Below are positions 17,465 through 27,092 of a stretch of DNA of 64,000 bases, piece by piece; the stretch's first letter is position 1; every line of letters begins with the position of its first letter. Origin of the DNA: Spirochaetaceae bacterium UBA6243 (lineage in GTDB: Bacteria; Spirochaetota; Spirochaetia; Treponematales; Rectinemataceae); NCBI GenBank assembly GCA_002441395.1, contig DJVZ01000040.1, forward strand, positions 1 through 64,000, read 5' to 3'. The notes below the pieces were generated by a model. The model was not told the origin of the DNA and did not search any database. It saw only the letters and a list, made by a program, of their open reading frames with translations. The translations under genes were made by a program, and so were the position numbers.

Positions 17465-18676
17465 TCATTTCGCCTTTGCGCCGAGAACGTAGGGCAGGGC
17501 CGCATAGAACGCCGAGGCGATCTCGAGATCGTCGATCCGCGTGATTTCGTTTGGGGCGTGTGCCTGCGCCTCGTCGCCCGGCCCGAACCCGATCACGGGA
17601 ATCTTGTGGCGGCCGCAGATCGCGACCCCGTTCGTGGAGAATGTCCATTTGTCCACGACAGGCGGTTTTGTAAAAAGCTCGGAGTACGCATCCACGCCCG
17701 ATCGTACGAGGACATGGTCCGCGGGGATCTTCCACGTGGGGAAGTAGAGCTCCTGGTGGTACTCGGTGCCCGTCCACGCGGAGCGCCTGTATTCAGGCAT
17801 GAAGACCGTGAAATTGTTCACCCCGGCCTCTTTGAGGGCGTCCTTGACCTGTGCGATGGCGAGCTCGTCGGTTTCGCCCCAGGTGAGGCGTCGGTCGCAG
17901 TAGAGCATCGCCTGGTCGGGCACGGCGCACTGGCTCGGGCCGTGGACATTGATCTGGCTCACGGTGATGGTGCCCTTGCCGAGGAAGTTGTCGTCATCGG
18001 GATGGAGACGTTCGTTGAGCTTCTCGATGGCGAGGGCCGCGCGCGCGGCCTTGTACGCCGCGCTGTCGCCCCGCTCGGGCGCGGAGCCGTGGCAGGAGAC
18101 GCCCTTGATGTCGATCTGAATCTCCATGCGCCCGCGATGGCCGCGGTACAGCCTGCAGGAGGTGGGCTCAGTGGAGACGGCGAAGTCGGGCACGAACTTC
18201 TCTTCCTCAATGAGATACTTCCAGCACATGCCGTCGCAGTCTTCCTCGATGGTGGTGAAAGAGAACCAGACCTCGAAGTCACCCTTGTAGGCGAGGTCCT
18301 TGAGGATGCGGGCGGCGGTAATCATGGAGGCGGCGCCGCCAAGCTGGTCGGACGCGCCGCGGCCGTGGACGAGGCCGTCTTGTATGAGTCCCGAGAAGGG
18401 TGGGGTTTTCCACTGGGACTCGTCGCCGACACCGACGGTGTCGATGTGCGCGTCGAACACGATCTTCCTGGAGCCAGAGCCGACGCGCCCGAGGAGCGAG
18501 CCGAGGCCGTCGATCCAGAGGTCTTCCATACCCGCCTCTTCACAGAGCTGTTTGAGCAAGACGATGCGGTCTTTTTCGGTCGTGGAGAACGCGGGCACCT
18601 GAATGATCTTGCTCAGGTTCTGCGCGCTGTAGTCGCGATACTCGCGAGCCTTCCCGAGAATTTTCTTGCTGTTCAT
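17465..18676 (-). CDS. ygeY: YgeY-family M20 metallohydrolase
   Basis: A 403-aa M20 peptidase/deacylase-fold enzyme of the family named for selenium-metabolism linkage. Metal site: DAHIDTVG (His-x-Asp), GRGASDQLGG with bridging Asp, catalytic TIEEDCDG and STEPTS. The C-terminal metal His lies in DEAQAHAPNE. Family members are co-encoded with ygfK, ssnA and ygeW in purine-degrading anaerobes. A role as an amidase or carbamoyl-amino-acid hydrolase is plausible, but the substrate is not established. It lies 3 bp after ssnA in the same operon. Confidence 0.9.
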   Translation of the reverse strand: MNSKKILGKAREYRDYSAQNLSKIIQVPAFSTTEKDRIVLLKQLCEEAGMEDLWIDGLGSLLGRVGSGSRKIVFDAHIDTVGVGDESQWKTPPFSGLIQDGLVHGRGASDQLGGAASMITAARILKDLAYKGDFEVWFSFTTIEEDCDGMCWKYLIEEEKFVPDFAVSTEPTSCRLYRGHRGRMEIQIDIKGVSCHGSAPERGDSAAYKAARAALAIEKLNERLHPDDDNFLGKGTITVSQINVHGPSQCAVPDQAMLYCDRRLTWGETDELAIAQVKDALKEAGVNNFTVFMPEYRRSAWTGTEYHQELYFPTWKIPADHVLVRSGVDAYSELFTKPPVVDKWTFSTNGVAICGRHKIPVIGFGPGDEAQAHAPNEITRIDDLEIASAFYAALPYVLGAKAK

Positions 18677-18679
18677 CTT

Positions 18680-20038
18680 TTACCTCTCTTCCATCCGTTT
18701 CCAAAGTCTCGAGGCCTGTTCGCGCGCCTCGGTCTGAATGCCCGAGTCGTCATAGAGCGGCCGGCGGTCCAGGATCCTCAGGGCGCCGGCCACCATGACG
18801 GTGCGGACCGAGCGGCTGGACATGCCGAAGGCGAAGTGGCCGGCTATGTTATCTCCGGTAAGCGGAGTGGGGGGATCATAGTCCCAGAGCACGAGGTCGG
18901 CGGGTGCCCCCACTTTCACCGTCCCGAAACCGGGGTAGCCGGGCGCATAGTCTCGGTCGAAATATCGCCCGATCAGCGCGTTGCCCCGGTACAGCACTTT
19001 GAGAAAGTCGCCCGGCCACCAGGGCCCCTGGCTCTCCCGGTGACGGAAGGCCGCGAATTTGAACTCCTCGAGCATGTCGGCTCCCATCCCGTCCGTGCCG
19101 AGCACGACATTCGCGAAAGTAGGCAACAAGTTGTTGTAGCCCACCGCGTTGTTCATGTTCGAGCGGGCGTTGTGGGCGAGAAAAGCCCCGCGCGCGTTCA
19201 TGAGTTCGACCTCCGAGGGACTGAGCCAGAGGCCGTGGCCTATGATGCTGTGATCGTTCAGGGCGCCGGCGGCCTCGATGCGTTCGACAGGGTCTTTGCC
19301 GAAGCGATGACGGGCGTCGACAGCGTCGAACTTGTCCTCGGCGAGATGTATGTGGAGGCCCCGCCCTGTCGTATGTACGGCCTCGGCGAGCGCACCGAGC
19401 GTCTCATCGCTGACGGTGAAGCTCGCGTGGGCCCCGATCGCGGCCTCGGTCAGGGGTTTTTCGCCAGAAGCCCGAAGCTCGTCGATCTCCTTCGCAAAAC
19501 GAACATTCTCCGCCACTCCGGCGCGGGCGCCGTCCATGCCGTTGCGGTCGGTGGTCTCGTAGCAGAGGATGCCGCGGACGCCCACCGCCTCGTACGCGTC
19601 GCGGATGACCGAGAGGCTGCCATCGATGCACTCGGGGCCAGCGTGATGGTCGACGAGGCTCGTCACTCCCGCCTTGAGCGCGTCCGAGCAGCCCGCGAGG
19701 GCGCTCGCGCGCAGAATGGCCGGGTCGATAGCCCGGTCGAGCCGCCACCAGAGGTGGTTCAGCATCTGCGCGAAGTCCTTCGATGGCGCGATGTCGACCA
19801 GCATGCCCCGCGCGAGCGCTGAGTAGAGGTGGGTGTGCCCGCAGACAAGGCCGGCGGAGAGGTAGCCTCCTTCGCCCGCGACTTTGGCCTTGGGATACTG
19901 TGTTTGCAGCTTCTGGCCTATCGCGGCGACAGTGCCTCCTCTGTCCCCCTCTTCGTGTTCAAAGACAGCGACATCGGTCGGCTCCGAGACTGCAGGCGGC
20001 TCGAGCTCCATTATTTTCACATTGCGGAAAAGTATCAT
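18680..20038 (-). CDS. ssnA: SsnA-family aminohydrolase
   Basis: A 452-aa amidohydrolase-superfamily enzyme of the SsnA group. Metal-binding features include VCGHTHLYSALARG, HIHLAEDKFD, HGLWLSPSE and LGTDGMGADM. In E. coli ssnA neighbours ygfK and was first noted as a stationary-phase gene. In purine-degrading gut bacteria it is part of the conserved cluster, but its exact substrate is not known. Its start overlaps the ygfK stop by 4 bp and ygeY follows 3 bp after its end, so translation is tightly coupled. A GGGACAGAG motif (19939-19947, reverse) encodes a GDRGG loop near the N-terminus. Confidence 0.9.
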   Translation of the reverse strand: MILFRNVKIMELEPPAVSEPTDVAVFEHEEGDRGGTVAAIGQKLQTQYPKAKVAGEGGYLSAGLVCGHTHLYSALARGMLVDIAPSKDFAQMLNHLWWRLDRAIDPAILRASALAGCSDALKAGVTSLVDHHAGPECIDGSLSVIRDAYEAVGVRGILCYETTDRNGMDGARAGVAENVRFAKEIDELRASGEKPLTEAAIGAHASFTVSDETLGALAEAVHTTGRGLHIHLAEDKFDAVDARHRFGKDPVERIEAAGALNDHSIIGHGLWLSPSEVELMNARGAFLAHNARSNMNNAVGYNNLLPTFANVVLGTDGMGADMLEEFKFAAFRHRESQGPWWPGDFLKVLYRGNALIGRYFDRDYAPGYPGFGTVKVGAPADLVLWDYDPPTPLTGDNIAGHFAFGMSSRSVRTVMVAGALRILDRRPLYDDSGIQTEAREQASRLWKRMEER

Positions 20039-23000
20039 TCATGCACCTCCACGAGATAGCGGTGTTCATTCCACACCGTCCGGGCCAGTGTGACCATCTG
20101 TCTGTGGTCGGGCAGAGAAATTGTCCCGTCCCACGCAAAGTAAGGGAGTTCCACGATTTCTCCTGATTTCTCCGTGCGCAACAGCAGGCGTGGCCTCTCC
20201 CTGTTCCCTATGAACGTGAAGCCCGCATTGTTCGAGGCGACCATATCCTTTTGACTGTCGAAGAGGGTCGGCTTGCCCGTATAGGGTTCTCCTTCCCATG
20301 GACAGAAGAGCCCACAGTTGCCGCATTCATTGCAGAGACGGTCGACATGCAGAATCTGCTCGGGCTGGTCGAAGGCGCGATCGGTCTCGATCACCATGTT
20401 GGCGCGGTTCGGGCAGACCTCCACGCAGCGCAGGCACGCCGTATCGCAGGAGAGGCAGCGCTCGGATTCACGTTTGGCGAATTCGGGGTCTTCGGGGGAC
20501 AGAGGCGGGAGAATTTTTCCCCTTGACGCGCGCGCCGCGGACGATGGCGCCGGAGCCCGGTAATCGACCTCGGCCGGTTCGATGCCCTGTTTCCTCAAGA
20601 TGGAGTGAGCGGCTGTCCGTCCATCAGCCTCGGAAGCGATGATCGATGACGGTCCCCTCCGCGCGTCGCCGCAGACGTAGACCCCGGGAACAGCGCTTTC
20701 CATCGTCTCTCCATCGACCACGGGCAGACCGCTTTTCCCCACTTCAACGCCAAAATCCTCCAGGAGTGCAGCGTCGGGTTTCTCTCCCACGGCGGTGATT
20801 ATGAGATCGCACGACAGTTCGAGCGTGTCTTCCGTGGGAAGTGGACTGCGGCGTCCAGACGCGTCTTTCTCGCCGAGTTTCATGCGGCGCAGTATCGCCT
20901 TGCCCGGCTCGATTGTCTCGGGAAGAGTGAGCTCGAGGAGGACCGGTCCGGCGGGATCAAACAAGCTCCCCGCACCCAGGATGGGGGATTCTTTGGTTGT
21001 GTCTTTCAGAGGTGCACCGATCGGGTCGCCGGTGTTCCGCTCGGTCGCCTCGCGGACCGCGTTGGTGAGTTCCTCGATGTCGGCGGGCATCTCGCGCCTC
21101 GTCCGCCGATAGGACCAGCGGATGGATTTTACGCCGGGGATGCGCGTCGCCATTCTCACCGCGTCGCAGGCCGTATTGCCTCCGCCGACCACGAGGATGT
21201 GCCGCGAGCCCTCAAAATGCGAAGGTCCCCCTTTCATGCAGGCGCTCAGGAATTCGAGGGCGTGAACTACGCTGACGCCGCCTCCCTTGAGCTCGAGTTC
21301 CCGCGCGCCGTGCGCGCCATGCGCGATCACGATGTTGTCAAAGCCTTCATCCCTAAGCCTTTTGGGCGACGCTGCTTCGGCGCCAAACCGGAACTCGACG
21401 CCGCTCTTTTCGAGCCGCGCGATGTCGGCCGCGATGTCCTCGCGCGCGATGCGGAATGAGGGGATGATGTTCGAAGGCACGCCGCCAGGGACAGGGGATT
21501 TTTCAAAGACCACGACCTTCTGCCCGTATTGTGCCAGATGCCAGGCACACGCGAGTCCCGCGGGCCCCGCCCCAACCACCGCCGTCCTCCCCCTGGACTC
21601 CCTCGGCCACGCCGCCTGAACCTCCGCGGCCAGCCCTGTCCCCGCCGTGCGCACCGCGGCAAGCTTTACGTCGCGGATGCGCACCGCCCCCTCATAGTCG
21701 ACGCGCGAGCAGTGTTCCTGGCAGACGTGATCACAGAGCACTCCCGTGATCGTGGGAAGCGGGTTGTCGGACAGAATGATGGAGAGACCCTTGTCGGCGT
21801 TGCCCGCTCCGGTGGCCGCGATATATGCCGGCACCTTCTGCTTCACGGGGCAAGCCTCGACGCAGGGCGCCGCGAAACAGTCGAAGAGCGGCAGTGGCCG
21901 TCCGATCGACGCCGTCCCTTCCTTCCATTCCTTACGGTAATAAGGCTGCGCAAAGACGCTTTCGGCGAGCGCGTCCAGGGCCTCGGCGTCAGGTTTCGCG
22001 GGCGCGTATTGCAGGGCGGCGAGCACATCCTTTACCATATTTGCCATGCGCTGATAACCACCCGGCTTGAGAATGTCCGTCGCTATCGTCAGCGGCCCCA
22101 GGCCTGCCTTTATAAGGTCCGCCGCATTGAATGCCGAAACCCCTCCGCAGTACGAGAATCGCGCGGGGAAGTCCGGGATTGCGCGCGCAAGTTTTGCCGC
22201 GAGGTGGACCGTGATGGGGAAGAGCGCACGGCCGGACATATAGCGCTCTCCTCCAGGCAGGCAGCACCCATCGTTGACATTGGCGAGCGTGTTCGAAAGC
22301 TTGATGCCAAATCTTCGACCCCGCGAAACGGCGGCCTCAGTGAGTTTTTGGATCAGGCCGAGCGCCATATCGAACTGAAGGTCGTGTTCGAAGCTTTCGC
22401 GCCTGAGAATGATGTCGGTCCAGCCGAGCCGGTCGAGAATTTCCCGCGCCGCCTCATAGCCGATGAGGGTCGGGTTGAGCTTGATGTACGTGTCGAATCC
22501 CTTTTCCTCGATGAGGTAACGGCCGATGCGTTCAATTTCGTCGGGAGGACAGCCGTGCATGGTCGAGAGCGTCACTGAGTGGACAGGCCGGACGGGCATG
22601 TGCTCGGCGATGGACCGGGCACGCTCGAGGGCCGCCTGGCCAAAGGTCTCTATAAACTTTGGCGATTCGATGAATTCCTGGAGTTCTTCAATCGCATTCT
22701 CCCAGTAATCGCCCGCTTCGGGGCGGCGCATCCCTTCGATGAACGCGTCCATTTTTTCGCTCTTGATGCCGTCCAGGGTATAGCCGACCGACATGTTGAA
22801 GATGAAGTCGCTCGGCTTGTGCGACCACATGCGCGCCAGGAGGTTGATGGCGATCCACGCGTTCAGATATTCCATCCGGGCCTGCTCGAGCGTGAGTTCG
22901 GTCGACCATTCGACATTGTGACCTTCGTCCAGGGCGTCGATGCATGGTTTGTCGATATCGAGATGATCGTTTTCTTGGACAGTCTTCAACTCGAATACGC

Positions 23001-23244
23001 GGGCGCCCGAGAGGAATGCCGCCACGAGGTTGGGGGCGATCTGGGTGTGGGGTCCCGCCGCGGGACCGAGCGGAATGCTCACATTCGCAGACATGATGCC
23101 GAGGCCCGTGCTTTCGGATTCCTGCTCGAAGACATCGAGCCATGTGGCTTTTGGTATTTCGAAGATTGTGCCTTTAGCGAGATACTCGCCCGTGATACGC
23201 TCAAGCAGCACTGACAGCGAGGTCGTCTTCATCACTTTACTCAT
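20035..23244 (-). CDS. ygfK: YgfK, multidomain FeS flavoprotein (putative selenate reductase subunit family)
   Basis: A 1069-aa cytoplasmic oxidoreductase. Residues 1 to about 420 resemble a dihydropyrimidine/dihydroorotate dehydrogenase barrel (STMHGCPPDEIE, IKLNPTL). A GltD/DPD-like section follows, with a Cys cluster (PCVEACPVK and CDHVCQEHC, about 450-510), an FAD motif (VVGAGPAGLACAW, near 555) and an NADPH motif (VVGGGNTACDAV, near 685). At the C-terminus is a ferredoxin-type module (CLSCDTACLRCVEVCP and CNECGNCGLFCP, about 930-985). The architecture suggests reductive electron transfer from NADPH to a pyrimidine- or purine-derived substrate. The selenate reductase name is historical. 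Overlaps both neighbours by 4 bp. Confidence 0.92.
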   Translation of the reverse strand: MSKVMKTTSLSVLLERITGEYLAKGTIFEIPKATWLDVFEQESESTGLGIMSANVSIPLGPAAGPHTQIAPNLVAAFLSGARVFELKTVQENDHLDIDKPCIDALDEGHNVEWSTELTLEQARMEYLNAWIAINLLARMWSHKPSDFIFNMSVGYTLDGIKSEKMDAFIEGMRRPEAGDYWENAIEELQEFIESPKFIETFGQAALERARSIAEHMPVRPVHSVTLSTMHGCPPDEIERIGRYLIEEKGFDTYIKLNPTLIGYEAAREILDRLGWTDIILRRESFEHDLQFDMALGLIQKLTEAAVSRGRRFGIKLSNTLANVNDGCCLPGGERYMSGRALFPITVHLAAKLARAIPDFPARFSYCGGVSAFNAADLIKAGLGPLTIATDILKPGGYQRMANMVKDVLAALQYAPAKPDAEALDALAESVFAQPYYRKEWKEGTASIGRPLPLFDCFAAPCVEACPVKQKVPAYIAATGAGNADKGLSIILSDNPLPTITGVLCDHVCQEHCSRVDYEGAVRIRDVKLAAVRTAGTGLAAEVQAAWPRESRGRTAVVGAGPAGLACAWHLAQYGQKVVVFEKSPVPGGVPSNIIPSFRIAREDIAADIARLEKSGVEFRFGAEAASPKRLRDEGFDNIVIAHGAHGARELELKGGGVSVVHALEFLSACMKGGPSHFEGSRHILVVGGGNTACDAVRMATRIPGVKSIRWSYRRTRREMPADIEELTNAVREATERNTGDPIGAPLKDTTKESPILGAGSLFDPAGPVLLELTLPETIEPGKAILRRMKLGEKDASGRRSPLPTEDTLELSCDLIITAVGEKPDAALLEDFGVEVGKSGLPVVDGETMESAVPGVYVCGDARRGPSSIIASEADGRTAAHSILRKQGIEPAEVDYRAPAPSSAARASRGKILPPLSPEDPEFAKRESERCLSCDTACLRCVEVCPNRANMVIETDRAFDQPEQILHVDRLCNECGNCGLFCPWEGEPYTGKPTLFDSQKDMVASNNAGFTFIGNRERPRLLLRTEKSGEIVELPYFAWDGTISLPDHRQMVTLARTVWNEHRYLVEVHE

Positions 23245-24689
23245 CGATACCCCCAGGTAAGAAATTTGCCAAAGCCTGGCCGAGCGAGGATCATGCCGGC
23301 TTCATTTACTATTGTATCGCTCTTTTTGCCGAGTGCGGCAGCGAGGCGGACCGAGGCATACACGCAACTGCCGCGCACAAAGGTGCCTTCTATGCGTCCC
23401 GAGAGCAGCATGCCGGCAAAGGGCGTGATGGCGCTTTTGCTCATCATGTTCGATGGAATCACGCGGCTCGTGTGATCCGGATCGACGAGCACGAAATCGG
23501 CGTCTTTGCCGGGCAGAAGCGAACCCTTTGCCTGCCATAGTCCGTACCGCCGGGCCGCGCCTCCACTCGTCGCCTCGAGGAAGCGCTCGAGCGGAAGTCG
23601 CTTCGCGAAGAGTCCTTCGGAGAGCAGGTAGGGAAACAAAGTCCCCGTACCAGGAATTCCACCGTACGCGGTGAGCGGATCGTCCGTATATTTTTCGTAC
23701 TCCGGCGCCCCCGCGTGGTCCGATGTCACAAACCCAATCTGGCCATCGGCAAGAAGATGCCAGAGCATCGCCTTTTGCTCAGGGGCCTTTACCGGCGGGG
23801 CCGTTTTCAGCGCGGCGCCAAGGCGCGCGAAATCGGTCTCGTCGAAGGCCAGGTAATGCGCGCAGGTCTCGCAGGTCGCGCCTCTCTCCGATACGGCAAT
23901 CGCGGCCTTGGCCGTGCCGACGTGGACAATGTGGATGTTCTTCGCGTATTGGCCGGCAAGTTTCAAGGCCTTCAGCACGGCCGCCATCTCCGCGTCCATA
24001 GGGCGCGACGCATAGTAGTCGATCCACTGGTGCTTTTGTGTGCCTCGAATGAAAGCGCGCTCTCTTGTCGCCTCGGCGATGACATCGGGGTCCTCGGCGT
24101 GCAGGAGAAGGGGACGGCCACCCTTCGCGCAGGCCTGGGCCGCTGCGGCAAACTGGGCTTCATCGACCGCCGGGAAGGTGTCCATGCCTGAGATAAAATA
24201 GGATTTAAAGCCGACGACATTGGGCGCGAGCGATTCGACGACCTGGGGGATGTCTTCAGGTTTCATGTGGCCGTTGATGCCGCCGTAAAAGGCAAAATCG
24301 ACCAGGGCCTTCTCTCTGACAATGGAAAGCTTTTCCTCGAGAGCATGAGGGGCGGTGACTGGCGGTATCGACGTACAGGGCATGTCGATCACCGTGGTGA
24401 CGCCTCCACGGGCCGCCTCGGCGGAGCCGTGCATGAAGTCTTCGCGGTGGGTGAAGCCCGGCTCATCGAAGTGGACATGGGGGTCGATCGCGCCAGGGAA
24501 GGCGAGGAGCCCTTTTGCGTCGAGGATTTCCTCATCGGCGCTCCGGGCTGGATCGACATTCGGGCCACCTGCACCCTTCAAGGTTCCCGCTTCCTTTATC
24601 GCGGTGATCTTGCCTTCCTTAATGAAAATGTCAACGAGTCGGAAATCTCGTTCTCCCGGAAGCGCGGCGGCCACATTTGTGATGATCAT
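23241..24689 (-). CDS. Dihydropyrimidinase/allantoinase-like cyclic amidohydrolase
   Basis: A 482-aa amidohydrolase that should open a cyclic amide or ureide ring (hydantoin, dihydropyrimidine, allantoin type). Binuclear metal site: DPHVHFDEPG, a candidate carboxylated Lys in GFKSYF, His residues in LLLHAED and IHIVHVGT, and Asp in TSDHAGAPE. The HVHFDEPGFTHRED stretch is closer to allantoinase than to the E. coli hydantoinase HyuA, as far as I recall. It is coupled to ygfK by a 4-bp overlap and lies 30 bp after the molybdenum subunit gene. It most likely hydrolyses the ring of a xanthine- or urate-derived intermediate. Substrate not provable from sequence. Confidence 0.85.
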   Translation of the reverse strand: MIITNVAAALPGERDFRLVDIFIKEGKITAIKEAGTLKGAGGPNVDPARSADEEILDAKGLLAFPGAIDPHVHFDEPGFTHREDFMHGSAEAARGGVTTVIDMPCTSIPPVTAPHALEEKLSIVREKALVDFAFYGGINGHMKPEDIPQVVESLAPNVVGFKSYFISGMDTFPAVDEAQFAAAAQACAKGGRPLLLHAEDPDVIAEATRERAFIRGTQKHQWIDYYASRPMDAEMAAVLKALKLAGQYAKNIHIVHVGTAKAAIAVSERGATCETCAHYLAFDETDFARLGAALKTAPPVKAPEQKAMLWHLLADGQIGFVTSDHAGAPEYEKYTDDPLTAYGGIPGTGTLFPYLLSEGLFAKRLPLERFLEATSGGAARRYGLWQAKGSLLPGKDADFVLVDPDHTSRVIPSNMMSKSAITPFAGMLLSGRIEGTFVRGSCVYASVRLAAALGKKSDTIVNEAGMILARPGFGKFLTWGYR

Positions 24690-24719
24690 ATTATTTGCCC
24701 CTTTCAGAGGTTTTCATTT

Positions 24720-27092
24720 TTAAAGCTCCGTCCCCTCTGCCTCAGACTTGGAAGAGAGCAGATCCGAGACTCTCTCGGGTATGAGAGGAATATTGTAACT
24801 GCTCAAGGGGCGGTCAAGTGCGGCCCGGACGGCGTTCAGCACGGCAAAGTATCCGGCGATACCATACTGAAGGGGAGGTTCTCCGACGGCTTTCGAGTTG
24901 TAAGGGGTGGAGAGGTTTTCAATCGGCGGCATGAACTCGATATCGATCGAGGGCGGCATGAAGGTGACATCGGGCACTTTATACGTCGAGAGCGTGTCGG
25001 ACAGGGGCCTGCCGTCCGCCCCGAACCGCAGGTCCTCCAGCAGCGCCCATCCCAGCCCCTGCGCGAGCGCTCCTTCTACCTGTCCCCGATCCGTCGAAAG
25101 GTCGATGCTTTCGCCGATATCGTGCACGATCGAAACCGAGTCGAGCGAATAGGTTGCCCGGAGCGTGTCGACTGTCGCCTCGACGAGCGCGGCTCCGTAC
25201 ACATGGTAGGCAAAAGGCCGGCCGCGTTCGGTGCGCATGTCGTATTCAAGGAAGGGGGTGGCGTAGAAGCCATGCGCGGAGAGATCCTGGCGCGCCGCGT
25301 GCACCGCCTCGATCAATGCCTGCCATGTGAGCTCGCTCTGTGTGCCATTCAGGAAAACCCGACCCTCTCTGATGTCGATTTCCCCGGGCGCGGCATTCAG
25401 GAGTTCCGCGGCCTTCTTGACGAGGCGTCCCCGGATTTCCTGGCATGCGATTTTTGCCGCCATCCCGTTGAGGTCGGAGCCCGTGCTCGCCGCGGTCGGC
25501 ACCGTGTTCGCGACGGTGAGCGTCGTGGTGCGCTGAATGCTGACCTTCGCCACGGGCACGCCGAGAGCCCTGGCAACGACCAGCGAGATCTTGCGTGCGA
25601 CTTGCTGGCCCATCTCGATCGCGCCTGTCGAGACCACCACCGAGCCGTCGGTGTAGACGTGCACGAGAGCCCCAGCCTGATTCATCTGGAGCTTCGTGAA
25701 GCTGATGCCGAAGGACACCGGAATGAGTCCGACGCCTTTTTTCTCGAACCGGTGCGTGGCGTTGAACTGCGCGATCCGAGCCTTGAGGGAAGGGTAATCG
25801 ACCTTGTCCAAAAGCCGTTCGACCGCGTCGGACGCGCGCACGCGCTCGAGCGTCATGCCATAATAGGTCTGGTCGCCCTCTCTGTAGAGATTGCGCCGCT
25901 TGAGCTCGACAGGGTCGACGCCCATCTTCTGCGCGAGAGCGTCCATCGCCGACTCGATCACAAAGAAAGCCTGGGGGGCCCCGAACCCACGGAACGCGGT
26001 GAACGAGGGGAGATTCGTGCGGCACATGTAGCCCGTCACCCGCACATTGGGAATGTTATAGGCGCCCGTCGCGTGGAGCACGGTCCGCGCGAGAATCGCC
26101 GGCGACAGGTCGCAGCTGGAACCTGAGTTCTGGTAATAGTCGGCCTCGAAGGCCAGAAGCTTGCCATTCTTGTCCGCGCCGATGCGGAAATCGCTCGAGT
26201 AAGGGTGTCGCTTTCCCGTCGCGCGCATGTCGTCTTTCCGGTTGAGGTAGAGTTCGACGGGTTTTCCCGTGACCCACGAGGCGACCGCGGCCATGCACGC
26301 CCAATTCGCGGCCTGATCCTCCTTGCCGCCGAACGCACCGCCGAGACGTCTTGCCTCGACCTCGACCATATTCATGGGCAGCCCGAGGACCTGCGCGACC
26401 GCCTTCTGCACTCCCGAAGGCCCCTGCGTGCCGGAGATGACATGCATGCGGCGGCCGTCGGTGACCTGGGCGATCGCTCCCTGAGTCTCAAGGTAGACGT
26501 GCTCCTGTCCGCCGGAATCGACTTTGCCCTCGACCACATACGCGCATTGAGAGAACGCCTCTCCGGTGTCGCCGCAGGCTATCGTGCGCGGGGGGAAAAT
26601 AAAGTCCCCGCGCGCGGCCGCCTCGCGGGGATCGGTGATCACGGGCAGAGGTTCGCTCTCTATGCGCAGAAGGTTGGCCGCCTTTCGCGCGAGAGAGCGC
26701 GTCGAGGCGAGTACGATCGCGATCGGCTGGCCCCAATATTCCCACTCTTCCTCGGGAAGAAGCGGTTCGTCGGGTTTGTTGAAGCCGATCTGGTTCGTCC
26801 CGGGAACATCCTTGGCGAGGATGACGCGGACCGAGGGATCGAGCGCGAGCGCCTCTTCCGTACGAATCGCCAGAATCCGGGCGTGCGCGCTGTCCGAAAG
26901 GCGGACTACCGCCTGCAGGCAACCCGAGGGACGGGAGAGGTCGTCGATGTACTGCGTCTGCCCGAGCACGTTCGGCAGAGATTCGGGCACAATGACCGAA
27001 GGGTCTACCGATGCCGCAGCCCTCATGGCGTGGACCGGGGTAGCCTCCTCGATTCTGGTTTTATTCATGTTCCTGGTATCTTCTGTTTTCAT
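24720..27092 (-). CDS. Xanthine dehydrogenase-type molybdenum-binding subunit
   Basis: A 790-aa large subunit of the xanthine oxidase family (XdhB/XdhD type). Key motifs: GGAFGGKED for the molybdopterin dithiolene region, QEHVYLETQ with the substrate-side Glu, TAFRGFGAPQ, and the C-terminal AVGEPPLQYG with the catalytic Glu that deprotonates the Mo-OH group. It hydroxylates hypoxanthine, xanthine or a related purine, passing electrons to the FeS-FAD subunit encoded immediately upstream with a 4-bp overlap. The start ATG has GAGGAG upstream. No in-frame TGA, so no selenocysteine. A selenium-sulfido cofactor cannot be judged from sequence. The final codons coincide with a GGGACGGAG-type motif. 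Confidence 0.9.
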   Translation of the reverse strand: MKTEDTRNMNKTRIEEATPVHAMRAAASVDPSVIVPESLPNVLGQTQYIDDLSRPSGCLQAVVRLSDSAHARILAIRTEEALALDPSVRVILAKDVPGTNQIGFNKPDEPLLPEEEWEYWGQPIAIVLASTRSLARKAANLLRIESEPLPVITDPREAAARGDFIFPPRTIACGDTGEAFSQCAYVVEGKVDSGGQEHVYLETQGAIAQVTDGRRMHVISGTQGPSGVQKAVAQVLGLPMNMVEVEARRLGGAFGGKEDQAANWACMAAVASWVTGKPVELYLNRKDDMRATGKRHPYSSDFRIGADKNGKLLAFEADYYQNSGSSCDLSPAILARTVLHATGAYNIPNVRVTGYMCRTNLPSFTAFRGFGAPQAFFVIESAMDALAQKMGVDPVELKRRNLYREGDQTYYGMTLERVRASDAVERLLDKVDYPSLKARIAQFNATHRFEKKGVGLIPVSFGISFTKLQMNQAGALVHVYTDGSVVVSTGAIEMGQQVARKISLVVARALGVPVAKVSIQRTTTLTVANTVPTAASTGSDLNGMAAKIACQEIRGRLVKKAAELLNAAPGEIDIREGRVFLNGTQSELTWQALIEAVHAARQDLSAHGFYATPFLEYDMRTERGRPFAYHVYGAALVEATVDTLRATYSLDSVSIVHDIGESIDLSTDRGQVEGALAQGLGWALLEDLRFGADGRPLSDTLSTYKVPDVTFMPPSIDIEFMPPIENLSTPYNSKAVGEPPLQYGIAGYFAVLNAVRAALDRPLSSYNIPLIPERVSDLLSSKSEAEGTEL

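Noticed and set aside
16727..19822. 1031-codon open frame on the plus strand, and other long plus-strand frames over the purine locus (13.6-14.9, 24.3-26.1 and 31.2-32.3 kb)
   Set aside because: They lie antisense to clearly identified genes and have low-complexity composition. GC-rich third-position bias in the real genes keeps the opposite frames open.
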